62,906 bases of DNA from Nocardioides sp. PD653-B2. GTDB lineage: Bacteria > Actinomycetota > Actinomycetes > Propionibacteriales > Nocardioidaceae. A program made the position numbers and the translations under genes. Each line of letters starts with the position of its first letter. Position 1 is the stretch's first letter. The DNA is taken from positions 1 through 62,906 of the forward strand of contig NZ_BDJE01000007.1 in NCBI RefSeq assembly GCF_002117935.1, in the 5' to 3' direction. This document shows positions 8,699 through 16,220 of the stretch, piece after piece. The notes below the pieces were generated by a model. That model worked only from the letters and a program-made list of their open reading frames with translations. It did not search any database and had not been told where the DNA came from.

Positions 8699-9684
8699 TC
8701 GTCCCCGATCGAGCCGGGCTGGAACTCACCGGTCGGGATCGAGGCCAGGTTGACTGCGTACGCGTCGAACCACGGTCCGGTGCCGATGATGTTGCCGAGG
8801 ATGGAGACGTAGGGGCCGAGGGCGTGCAGGGTCGCCTTCAGCTCCTTGTCCTTGCTGTTCAGCAGCGTGAGCAGGTCGTCGACCTCCGCGAGGGCCGGCT
8901 TGATCTGCTCCTGGTTGTCGGTGGCGACACCCTTGAGCTGGACGGCCAGGCTGCGGGCGTTGACCAGGAGCAGGTGGATGGCCTCCTTGCGTCGCTGAAC
9001 TTCCTGGAACACCAGGTCGCTGTGCTTCATCAGGTCGACCAGGTCGGCGCTGCGCGCGGCGAGCACCTTGCTCACGCCGTTCGAGCTCTTCAGCAGCGCC
9101 TGGATCTGCTCGTCGCGGGAGGCGACGCTCCGCGACAGCCGCGAGATGCCCCGGAAGCTCTCCTGGATCTCGGGTGCCGCCTTGTTCGTGGTGTCGGCGA
9201 CGATGTCGAGCGCCCGGGAGAGCTGGTCGGTGTCGATCCGCTCGGTCGTCGTCGTCAGGTCACCGAAGACGCCGACGATGTCGTACGCCGACTGGGTGCG
9301 GTCGAGCGGGATCGGGTCGTCACCGGACAGCTGTCCGGGACCGGCCGGCGTGACGTCGAGGTACTTCTCGCCGAGCAGGTTGAGGACCTCGATCGACGCC
9401 GAGCTCTCGGTGCCGAAGTCGACACCGTGGTCGACCTCGAACTTCACCAGGACCTTGCTGCTGTCCTCGAGGCTGACGCTCTGGACCCGGCCGACGCGGA
9501 TGCCGCCGATCTGGACCATGTTGCCCTTGTGGAGGCCGCTGGCGTCCGTGAAGAGCGCCTGGTAGGTGTCGCCCCCGAAGCCCGGGAACCGGGACAGGTT
9601 GAAGGAGGCTGCCATGATCACGAGCATCACCACGACGGTGATCGCCCCCAGGCGCAGGATCCGGGCCTCGCTGTAGCGCGTCAT
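8695..9684 (-). CDS. mce4C: Mce family protein, MceC position
   Basis: A 329-aa Mce protein, shorter than its neighbours because the disordered C-terminal tail is nearly absent. It has a membrane anchor (LGAITVVVMLVIMAASFNLS), then an MCE domain with YQALFTDASGLHKGNMVQIGG and LNLLGEKYLDVTPAG. The helical part ends in a hydrophobic-aromatic stretch (ILGNIIGTGPWFDAYAVNL). The ATG start overlaps the mce4B stop in an ATGA junction, so the much longer open frame upstream is not used. Confidence 0.9.
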   Translation of the reverse strand: MTRYSEARILRLGAITVVVMLVIMAASFNLSRFPGFGGDTYQALFTDASGLHKGNMVQIGGIRVGRVQSVSLEDSSKVLVKFEVDHGVDFGTESSASIEVLNLLGEKYLDVTPAGPGQLSGDDPIPLDRTQSAYDIVGVFGDLTTTTERIDTDQLSRALDIVADTTNKAAPEIQESFRGISRLSRSVASRDEQIQALLKSSNGVSKVLAARSADLVDLMKHSDLVFQEVQRRKEAIHLLLVNARSLAVQLKGVATDNQEQIKPALAEVDDLLTLLNSKDKELKATLHALGPYVSILGNIIGTGPWFDAYAVNLASIPTGEFQPGSIGDE

Positions 9685-10757
9685 GGCTTGTTGCACCTCG
9701 GCGCGGTCGAGTGGAAACTCAGGTTGTTGAGCTGACTCATCAGCTGCCGCACGCCGGGGATGTCCCCCAGGCCCGCGGGCAGGCTGATCCGGCCGCTGTA
9801 CCCGCAGATGTAGTAGTTGTACCAAGACCCGTAGGTGCCGGTGCGGGTCTGGTCGGACATCGACTCGGGCAGCCGGTCGAGGAGCTCGGTGATCTGCGCG
9901 CTGTTCTGCTTCTGGTTCAGCAGGGCGGCCAGCCGGCGCAGCTTGGCGACGTCCGACTTGACCAGCGGGCGGCCCTGGCGCAGCAGGTCGGCCACGACCA
10001 CGGTCAGGTCGGACAGGTTCTCGAGCGACGACCCAATCGTGTCGCGGTCCCGGGCGAGGTCGGTCATCCAGTTCTTGAGGCCGACCACGAGGTCGTTGAG
10101 CTGCTGGTGCCGGCTGTCGACCGTCTGCAGGGTCTGGCCGAGGTTGTCGATGACGCTGCCGATGAGCTGGTCGCGGTCCGCCAGCGTGTTGGTCAGCGAC
10201 GCGGTCTTCGCCAGCAACCCCTGCACCGTCCCGCCCTCGCCCTGGAGCACCTGCACGAGGTTCATGCTCAGGTCGTTGACCTGCTTCGGGTCGAGTGCCT
10301 GGAAGAGCGGCTGGAAGCCGTTGAAGAGCGTGGTCAGATCGAGGGCCGGCGTGGTCTGGCTGACGGGGATCGTGTCGCCCGACTCGAGTGGCTCGGCGCC
10401 CGCGTCGGATCCCTCCTCGAGGGCCAGGTAGCGGTCGCCGACCAGGTTGAGGAAGCGGATCTCGGCCTGCGACGCGGTCGTGAGCGGCACCTCCGACTTC
10501 ACGCGGAAGGTCACCAGGGCCTGGGTGCGGTCGTAGTGCTCGACCTTCTTCACCTCGCCGACGCTGACGCCGGCGACGCGCACATCGTCGCCCTTCTCGA
10601 GCATCGACGCGGAGGTGAAGACCGCCTGGTACGTCGTGCCGGCGCCGAAGCCGACGTTGCCCATGATCGCGGCCAGCAGGCCGGTGACCATGATCGAGAC
10701 GATCGTGAAGACCAGCAGCTTGATGCCGGCGGCGATGGTGGTCGAGTTGCGGCTCAT
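9681..10757 (-). CDS. mce4B: Mce family protein, MceB position
   Basis: A 358-aa Mce protein with an anchor (IKLLVFTIVSIMVTGLLAAI) and an MCE domain containing YQAVFTSASMLEKGDDVRVAG and FLNLVGDRYLALEEG. A helical region follows, with a C-terminal Cys pair (YICGYSG and PRCNKP) that may form a disulfide outside the membrane. The ATG start sits in an ATGA overlap with mce4A. The domain order and the YNYYICGYS motif are usual for MceB. Confidence 0.9.
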   Translation of the reverse strand: MSRNSTTIAAGIKLLVFTIVSIMVTGLLAAIMGNVGFGAGTTYQAVFTSASMLEKGDDVRVAGVSVGEVKKVEHYDRTQALVTFRVKSEVPLTTASQAEIRFLNLVGDRYLALEEGSDAGAEPLESGDTIPVSQTTPALDLTTLFNGFQPLFQALDPKQVNDLSMNLVQVLQGEGGTVQGLLAKTASLTNTLADRDQLIGSVIDNLGQTLQTVDSRHQQLNDLVVGLKNWMTDLARDRDTIGSSLENLSDLTVVVADLLRQGRPLVKSDVAKLRRLAALLNQKQNSAQITELLDRLPESMSDQTRTGTYGSWYNYYICGYSGRISLPAGLGDIPGVRQLMSQLNNLSFHSTAPRCNKP

Positions 10758-12070
10758 CCGCGCCCACCCCCGCTGCCGTCGCCGGACTCGCGGACCAGCG
10801 GCCCGTACATCAGCGACCCGAGCGAGCCGTAGCTGTCGGCGGCCCGGCCGCTGCGCTGGGCGAGCAGGGCGTTGACGATCTGCTGCTCGCCTTCGCTGCC
10901 GGAGTAGTCGGCACCGACGCGGTTGGCCCCACCCGGGAGCGGGCTGGTCGGCGGGTGGTCGTCCGCGTCGCTGCCGTCCTCGAGCGCGATCGGTGGGCTG
11001 GGCACCGGCGGGTAGGGCAGCCCCAGGCACCAGGGTCCGTGGCCGACCTCGCCGTAGACGGGTCGGTCGCGCTCGTCGTACGCGCGGTACTGGGCGGTGC
11101 CGAACTCGATGTACTGCTTGATCTGGTTGCCCTCGAAGGTGCGCGCCAGGCGCGGGGCGTAGCGGGCGGCGCCCTTGATCAGGCAGGGGAACTCGGGCGA
11201 GTAGACCGCGAGCAGGCGCAGCATCGGCTCGGTGACCTGACCGACGCGGATGATGTTGGTCTCGTTGTCGCTGAGCACCCGGGTGGAGGTGTCGGCGAGC
11301 CCCTGGAGATCGGAGAAGAAGGTGCCGATCTCCTGCTTGTTGTCGATCACGGTCTGCCCGGTCACCGTGATGTTGCGCAGCACGCCCAGCAGGTCGGGGG
11401 CGGCCAGGTCGTAGGTGTCGGCGACATCGGCGAGCTTGATCAGGTCCTCGCGCAGCGTCGGGAGGTGGTCGTCGATCTCGCCGAGGTAGGTGTCGAGCTG
11501 GTCCATGGTGTCGCCGAGCTGCTCACCGCGGCCGCCGAGCGCGGTCGCGAGGGCGTTCAGGGTCATGTTGAGGTCGGCGGGCTGCACGGAGCGCAGCAAC
11601 GGGAAGAGGTTGGCGAGGATCCGGCTCAGCTCGACGTTGGTCTCGACCCGGTCGGCCGGGATCACGTCGCCGTCGGCGAGCGGCGTCGACGACGGGTCGT
11701 CGGGCGTCACGAAGGAGATGAACTTCTGGCCGAAGAGCGTCGTCGGCAGGATCTGGACCGAGACGTTGTCGGGGATCCGCTCCGCCTCGTCGGGCTGGAG
11801 CGCCACCTCGATCGAGGCCTGGTGGCCCTCCTCGTCGACCGAGCGGACCTGGCCGACCAGCGCGCCGTGGATGCGGACGTCGCCGAACTTCGCGAGCTGC
11901 AGACCGGCGCGGTCCGCCTTGATCGTGACGGTCGTGACGTCCACGAAGGTCTTCTGGTAGATCGCGATCGACAGCCCGACCATCAGTGCGATCACGGTCA
12001 GGAACACGACACCCGCGACCAGCAGCCGACGGTGCTCCGCCGGGCTGTCGTGGTGGACGTTGACTAGCAT
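10754..12070 (-). CDS. mce4A: Mce family protein, MceA position
   Basis: A 438-aa Mce protein. An N-terminal anchor (VAGVVFLTVIALMVGLSIAI) is followed by an MCE domain (VTTVTIKADRAGLQLAKFGD; TTLFGQKFISFVTP). A long helical domain with FEGNQIKQYIEFGTAQYR comes next. The C-terminus, about 90 residues, is Pro/Gly/Ser-rich and ends GDGSGGGRG. First mce gene after yrbE4B, separated by 70 nt, the only sizeable gap inside the operon. The ATG at 12070 has a GGGGACC purine stretch upstream. Confidence 0.9.
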   Translation of the reverse strand: MLVNVHHDSPAEHRRLLVAGVVFLTVIALMVGLSIAIYQKTFVDVTTVTIKADRAGLQLAKFGDVRIHGALVGQVRSVDEEGHQASIEVALQPDEAERIPDNVSVQILPTTLFGQKFISFVTPDDPSSTPLADGDVIPADRVETNVELSRILANLFPLLRSVQPADLNMTLNALATALGGRGEQLGDTMDQLDTYLGEIDDHLPTLREDLIKLADVADTYDLAAPDLLGVLRNITVTGQTVIDNKQEIGTFFSDLQGLADTSTRVLSDNETNIIRVGQVTEPMLRLLAVYSPEFPCLIKGAARYAPRLARTFEGNQIKQYIEFGTAQYRAYDERDRPVYGEVGHGPWCLGLPYPPVPSPPIALEDGSDADDHPPTSPLPGGANRVGADYSGSEGEQQIVNALLAQRSGRAADSYGSLGSLMYGPLVRESGDGSGGGRG

Positions 12071-12140
12071 CCGGGGTCCCCGCGGAAGCGTGGGCTGGAG
12101 GAGCGCATCGGGGGAAGCACAGGCTCTCGTGGGGTGGCCA

Positions 12141-12980
12141 TCATCCGGTGATCCTGACCGTGGTGGTGGAGCCCCAGATCGCGAAGCTGAGGAAGAAGTC
12201 GGCGACCACGATGGTGACGATGCTGGTGCGGATCGCCCGCCCCACCGCCATGCCGACGCCGGCCGGGCCGCCCGAGGCCGTGTAGCCGTAGTAGCAGTGG
12301 ATGAGGATCACCGCGGCCGCGAGGAAGAGCAGCTTGAAGAAGGACCACAGCATGTCGATCGGTGGCAGGAACTGCAGGAAGTAGTGGTCGTAGGTGCCCG
12401 GCGACTGCCCGTAGACGTAGGTCGTGATCAGCCGGGGTGAGAGGTACGACGCGCTCAGCGCCACGACGTACAGCGGGATCACCGCGACGAACGCGGCGAT
12501 CATCCGGGTGGTCACCAGGAACGGGAGCGACGGGATGCCCATCACCTCGAGCGCGTCGATCTCCTCCGAGATCCGCATCGCGCCGAGCCGGGCGGTGTAG
12601 CCGCAGCCGACGGTGGCGGCCAGCGCGATCGACGAGATCAGCGGGGCGACCTCGCGGGTGTTGAAGTAGGCGGAGATGAAGGCGCTGAACTTCGCGACGC
12701 CGATCTGGCTGAGGGAGGCGTAGCCCTGGATGCCGACCTCGGTCCCCGCGAAGAAGGCCAAGAAGGCGATGACGCCGGCCGAGCCGGCGATCAGGGTCAG
12801 GCCGCCGGCGCCGAACGTGACCTCGGCGAGGGTGTTGAGGATCTCGCGGGGGTAGCGCCTGATGGCGCGCGGCACCCAGAGCAGCGCCTTGACGTAGAAG
12901 AGCAGCTGGTCGCCGTACTGCTCCAGCGCGTTGCGGGGTCCGCGGATCGCGGCGGAACCGAAGCTCGAGATCGACGCCAT
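12141..12980 (-). CDS. yrbE4B: YrbE-type permease B (MlaE family)
   Basis: A 279-aa integral membrane protein of the MlaE/YrbE permease family. The EQ-loop-like motif is ISEEIDALEVMGIPSLPFLV, the site where the partner ATPase (MceG/Mkl, not in this window) contacts the permease. Several hydrophobic segments surround it. Start chosen at 12980 because its ATG overlaps the yrbE4A stop by 1 nt. With YrbE4A it should form the membrane heterodimer on which the Mce hexamer sits. Confidence 0.93.
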   Translation of the reverse strand: MASISSFGSAAIRGPRNALEQYGDQLLFYVKALLWVPRAIRRYPREILNTLAEVTFGAGGLTLIAGSAGVIAFLAFFAGTEVGIQGYASLSQIGVAKFSAFISAYFNTREVAPLISSIALAATVGCGYTARLGAMRISEEIDALEVMGIPSLPFLVTTRMIAAFVAVIPLYVVALSASYLSPRLITTYVYGQSPGTYDHYFLQFLPPIDMLWSFFKLLFLAAAVILIHCYYGYTASGGPAGVGMAVGRAIRTSIVTIVVADFFLSFAIWGSTTTVRITG

Positions 12981-13753
12981 CAGAGCCCCGGGGGTGGGAC
13001 GACTTGGAAGTAGATGGCGGTGATGACCGCGTTCACGAAGAACAGCAGCATGAACGCGATGATCACCGACTCGTTGACGGCGCGACCCACACCGCTCGGG
13101 CCGCCGCCGGCATTGAGGCCCTTGTAGGCACCCACGATCGCGGCCATGCCACCGAAGATCACGGCCTTCACGATCGCGATGTAGAGGTCGGAGATGCTCG
13201 CCAGCGCGGTGAACGACGACAGGAACGCGCCCGCCGAGCCGCCCTGGATGATCACCGTGAAGAAGTAGCCGCCGCCGATGCCGGCGCCGATCACGATCCC
13301 GATGATCATGAAGGCCACGAACATGGTGGCAAGGACGCGGGGCACGACCAGACGGGCGATCGGGTCGACGCCGAGGACCTCCATCGCGTCGATCTCCTCG
13401 CGGATCTTGCGCGCCCCCAGGTCGGAGCAGATGGCGGAGCCCGCGGCGCCGGCGATGATCAGCGCGGCGGCGATCGGGGCCGCCTCGCGGACGACGGCGA
13501 GGACGGCGGTCGCGCCGGCGAAGGACTGCGCGCCGAGCTGGCCGGTCAGGTTGCCGACCTGGAGCGAGATGACCGCGCCGAACGGGATCGACACCAGGAT
13601 CGTCGGCATCAGCGTGACGCTGGTGATGAACCACGCCTGCTCGACGAACTCCCGGAACTGGAACCGGGTGGTGAAGGCCCGCTTGGAGACGTCGACGACC
13701 ATGGCGGCGATCTCGCCGGGACCGCGGATGACCGACACAGCAGAGAACGCCAC
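12980..13753 (-). CDS. yrbE4A: YrbE-type permease A (MlaE family)
   Basis: A 257-aa MlaE-family permease with five or six hydrophobic segments and the conserved REEIDAMEVLGVDPIARLVV loop that binds the ABC ATPase. First gene of the ten-gene mce operon. The GTG at 13753 is preceded by GGGGAGGG at a good distance. Its promoter region holds a KstR-type operator whose outer bases form the start of a TACTCT -10 box, predicting a leader of about 30 nt. This supports sterol-inducible expression. Confidence 0.93.
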   Translation of the reverse strand: MAFSAVSVIRGPGEIAAMVVDVSKRAFTTRFQFREFVEQAWFITSVTLMPTILVSIPFGAVISLQVGNLTGQLGAQSFAGATAVLAVVREAAPIAAALIIAGAAGSAICSDLGARKIREEIDAMEVLGVDPIARLVVPRVLATMFVAFMIIGIVIGAGIGGGYFFTVIIQGGSAGAFLSSFTALASISDLYIAIVKAVIFGGMAAIVGAYKGLNAGGGPSGVGRAVNESVIIAFMLLFFVNAVITAIYFQVVPPPGL

Positions 13754-13790
13754 GCCACACCCTCCCCGGATCGGTCTAGACAGCCGTCAC

Positions 13791-13808
13791 AGAGTAGAAC
13801 GTGTTCTC
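13791..13808 (-). promoter_or_regulatory. KstR-type operator and -10 box of the mce4-like operon
   Basis: On the plus strand 13795-13808 reads TAGAACGTGTTCTC, matching TnnAACnnGTTnnA at all fixed positions but the last. Read toward yrbE4A it is GAGAACACGTTCTA, continued by CTCT so that TACTCT (13796 down to 13791) is a TANNNT -10 box. A repressor bound here would cover the -10. A second dyad, CTCGTTTCAGGCAACGAG (13806-13823), overlaps the far side. Confidence 0.75.
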
Positions 13809-13935
13809 GTTTCAGGCAACGAGTGTCCACTCCGTGTCTCCCCGGCCCCATCCAACGACCCACCTCCCCCTCGGTCACGTGGACGAAACGTTCGGCGGCC
13901 GTGGGCTGGACCAGGACTCCTTCTACGATGTGGAC

Positions 13936-13956
13936 GTGGAAATGGCGCACCTGTGA
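13936..13956 (+). other. Possible leaderless six-codon leader ORF before the DUF1707 gene
   Basis: A TACGAT box (13924-13929) lies exactly 6 nt before GTG at 13936, which opens a six-codon frame (VEMAHL) ending in TGA at 13954-13956. That stop overlaps the GTG start of the DUF1707 gene in a GTGA junction. A leaderless mini-ORF coupled to the main gene is plausible, but nothing other than layout supports it. Confidence 0.3.
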
Positions 13957-14507
13957 CGAGCTCGGGCGAGGTCTGGTCCTCGTTCACCCACGACCCGCGC
14001 GACCCGCAGCACGCCGCGCTCCGGGCATCGGATCAGGACCGTGCCGTGATCCAGCAGGTGCTGGCCGACGGCTACGCCGACGGGCGGCTCGACCGGGCGG
14101 AGTACGACGAGCGCAGCGACCGCACGGTCGCGGCGCGCACCCTCGGCGAGCTCCCGGCGATCGTCGACGACCTGGTCTCCACCAGCCTGACGCCGACCCG
14201 GTCGGGACTGGCCCGGGCCACTGCGGAGGACATCCACCGGCGGGCGGTCGCGGCGTGGCGGGCGGACGTGCGCGAGGCGACGATCGGCTTCCTGGTCCCG
14301 AGCATCATCTGCGTCGTCATCTGGTCGCTGGTCATGTGGGGCGGCTTCTTCTGGCCCGGCTTCGTGATGCTCGGGACCGGGATCAACCTCGTCCGGGTCG
14401 CCGTCCGCCGCAGCGAGCTGGTCGCGAGCCACGAACGCAGGCTGGAGAAGAAGCGGGCCAAGGAGCTCGGTCAGCCGTGGACGCCCAACGACAAGGCGTC
14501 CGAGTGA
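13953..14507 (+). CDS. DUF1707 and 2TM-domain membrane protein
   Basis: A 184-aa protein. Residues of about 20-75 form a DUF1707 (SHOCT-like) domain: LRASDQDRAVIQQVLADGYA, then GRLDRAEYDERSDRTVAARTLGELPAIVDDL. A 2TM segment follows (FLVPSIICVVIWSLVMWGGF, FWPGFVMLGTGINLV), then a basic tail with ERRLEKKRAKELG. DUF1707 proteins are common in actinobacteria and their function is poorly known. The start at 13953 is a GTG overlapping a possible leader ORF; a TACGAT box lies upstream. The gene is divergent from the mce operon and overlaps the next gene by 4 nt (GTGA). Confidence 0.8.
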   Translation: MTSSGEVWSSFTHDPRDPQHAALRASDQDRAVIQQVLADGYADGRLDRAEYDERSDRTVAARTLGELPAIVDDLVSTSLTPTRSGLARATAEDIHRRAVAAWRADVREATIGFLVPSIICVVIWSLVMWGGFFWPGFVMLGTGINLVRVAVRRSELVASHERRLEKKRAKELGQPWTPNDKASE

Positions 14508-15175
14508 GGCCACGCCAGCACCTCGACACCGTCCTGGCGCACCCCTCGGCGATCCTGCTCGCCGCCCAGCTCCTGGCGGTCCTCGCCTATCCGTTCTTCG
14601 ACGACACGGCGTGGGGGCGTGCGGTGCTCGGCGTCGTGCAGCTCGGGATCGTGCTCGCCGCGCTCGCGGCGGTCCGGCGTACGCCGGCGCTCACCTGGGT
14701 GGCGGTGCTGCTCGGTGGGCCCGCGATGGTGCTCACGGTCATCGAGGCCGTCCAGCCCGACGTCGACGGGGTGGTGCTGAGCTCCGCGCTGTTCCACGCG
14801 CCGTTCTACTTCTACGTGTCCTACGCGATGCTCCGCTACCTCTTCCACGACGACCGGGTGACCCGCGACGAGCTCTTCGCGACCGGCGCGGCCTTCACGG
14901 TCGTCGCCTGGGGCTTCGCGTACGTGTTCGCGGCCGCCCAGGTCGTCTGGCCCGGGTCGTTCATCGGCGCCGACGGTGCCGGCGCGCGGCCGTGGTTCGA
15001 CCTGCTGTTCTTGTCGTTCACGACGCTGACCAGCGTCGGCCTCTCCGACGTGCTGCCGGTGGAGGCGCACGCGCGGTCCCTGGCGATGGTGGAGATGGTG
15101 GCCGGCGTCTTCTATGTCGCCCTGGTCGTCGCCCGCCTGGTCAGCCTCGCGGTCGTCCGGCACGAGCGACCCTAG
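14504..15175 (+). CDS. Membrane protein of the two-TM-pore ion channel type, degenerate filter
   Basis: A 223-aa protein with about six hydrophobic segments. The C-terminal pair brackets a pore-loop-like stretch, LLFLSFTTLTSVGLSDVLP, followed by VEMVAGVFYVALVVARLVSL. This has the layout of the Ion_trans_2 potassium channel module, but the canonical filter T-V-G-Y-G-D is replaced by T-S-V-G-L-S-D. Bacterial proteins annotated as two-pore-domain K+ channel family often show such variants, so K+ selectivity cannot be assumed. Translationally coupled to the DUF1707 gene by a GTGA overlap, so the two may work together at the membrane. Confidence 0.7.
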   Translation: MRPRQHLDTVLAHPSAILLAAQLLAVLAYPFFDDTAWGRAVLGVVQLGIVLAALAAVRRTPALTWVAVLLGGPAMVLTVIEAVQPDVDGVVLSSALFHAPFYFYVSYAMLRYLFHDDRVTRDELFATGAAFTVVAWGFAYVFAAAQVVWPGSFIGADGAGARPWFDLLFLSFTTLTSVGLSDVLPVEAHARSLAMVEMVAGVFYVALVVARLVSLAVVRHERP

Positions 15176-15187
15176 GCCAGGCCCGGG

Positions 15188-15552
15188 TCAGGCGTCCCAA
15201 CCGTCGGGGCGGTGCTTGCGCGGCAGCTTCGAGACGACCAGCCGGTAGGACTCGTCGACGGCCTCGAGCAGCTCGTCGTCGGGGATCGTGCCACCGAAGG
15301 CCAGGTCGTTCCACCCGGACCGGCCGATGTAGCGCATCACGCTCGCGTCGTCCGGGAACCGCTCGAGCCACTCGTCCGCGACCTCCCGGCTCGGGCCGCC
15401 CTTGACGCCGACGCCGTTCGCGCCGAGGAACGCGAAGATCTTGCCAGACTCCCCCGGCCCGACCTTGATCACCGGGTGCTCGTGGTCCCACGGGTGTCCG
15501 GCCAGGCGCCAGGCTTCGCAAGGCAGTAGGCCTGGAGCTCGGAGACGTCCAC
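15188..15552 (-). pseudogene. MmcQ/YjbR-family protein, interrupted by a 1-nt frameshift
   Basis: Two adjacent frames together make a complete MmcQ/YjbR protein. The first 20 codons from GTG 15552 read VDVSELQAYCLAKPGAWPDT. The match then continues one frame over with PWDHEHPVIKV and IFAFLGANGVGVKGG, through RYIGRSGWNDLAF to the stop at 15188. The shift lies at the CCC run (plus-strand GGG, 15492-15494), where one base appears lost. The restored product would be about 121 aa, the normal family length. A TAGGTT box exactly 6 nt before the GTG marks an intact leaderless promoter. Either a recent pseudogene or a sequencing error. If the downstream part is translated alone it would start near GTG 15472 (94 aa). 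Confidence 0.8.
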
Positions 15553-15646
15553 CCCGCGAACCTAGCGAACGGACCCGCGCAGCTTCCAGGTCGGACGGCG
15601 ACGAGGGCTGTTCGGACGTGTCGACCAGGCCGGCCGTTCCCGACGG

Positions 15647-16210
15647 TCAGTCGTCCTCGTCCTCGTCCTCGTCGTCGTCGAGCAGGCCCTCCTTGCGGGC
15701 CTCGGCGACGATCTTGCGGACGTTGGCGAGCGTGCCGCAGTCGTCGTCGATCTGCTTGTTGCGCTCGGTGACGAAGAGCTCGCCCAGCTCGGCGCGCACC
15801 TGCGGGCCGACCTCCTCGCGGGCCGGGTTGAGGATCGTGAGCTCCTCCTCGGTGATGTGGTGGTTGACCAGCTTGGCGAGCTCCTCGACCGCATCGTCGA
15901 AGGCCTGCGTGTCGGTGCCCTTGAGCTCGAGGACCGCGAGCAGCGCCTCGTGGCCCTCGGCGTGCTCCTCCTTGCCGTGCTCGGCCTCGTGCTCCCCGAC
16001 CGCGTGCTTCCCGCGGAGCTTCGGGTAGACGAACTTCTCCTCGGCCTCGGCGTGTGCGACGTGGAGGGTGGCGAAGGCTCGACGTACGGCGTCGCGGTCG
16101 GAGCTGCTGTCGCGCAGGTCGCGGAGCAGGGTCTCGAAGCGTCGGTGGTCGTCGAGGATCAGCTCCACCACGTCGCCCTGGACGGGTCGGCCTAGATCAA
16201 TGGTCGTCAT
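15647..16210 (-). CDS. Hemerythrin HHE cation-binding domain protein
   Basis: A 187-aa helical protein with an HHE-type hemerythrin fold. Putative iron ligands lie in DDHRRFE, HVAHAEAEEKFVYPKL, EGHEALL and HHITEEE, the expected H...HxxxE...H...HxxxE order. The C-terminus is a run of Asp/Glu (LLDDDEDEDEDD) that may bind metal or be disordered. Such proteins bind a di-iron centre and act in O2, NO or redox sensing or storage; which applies here is unknown. Start at 16210 chosen at MTTIDLG, where family similarity begins. It overlaps neither neighbour, and no clear ribosome site was found. Confidence 0.85.
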   Translation of the reverse strand: MTTIDLGRPVQGDVVELILDDHRRFETLLRDLRDSSSDRDAVRRAFATLHVAHAEAEEKFVYPKLRGKHAVGEHEAEHGKEEHAEGHEALLAVLELKGTDTQAFDDAVEELAKLVNHHITEEELTILNPAREEVGPQVRAELGELFVTERNKQIDDDCGTLANVRKIVAEARKEGLLDDDEDEDEDD

Positions 16211-16220
16211 GCCGGGATCA

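Noticed and set aside
8695..10767. 690-codon frame through mce4B and mce4C
   Set aside because: The first half is out of frame with mce4B; real mce4C starts at 9684 in an ATGA overlap.
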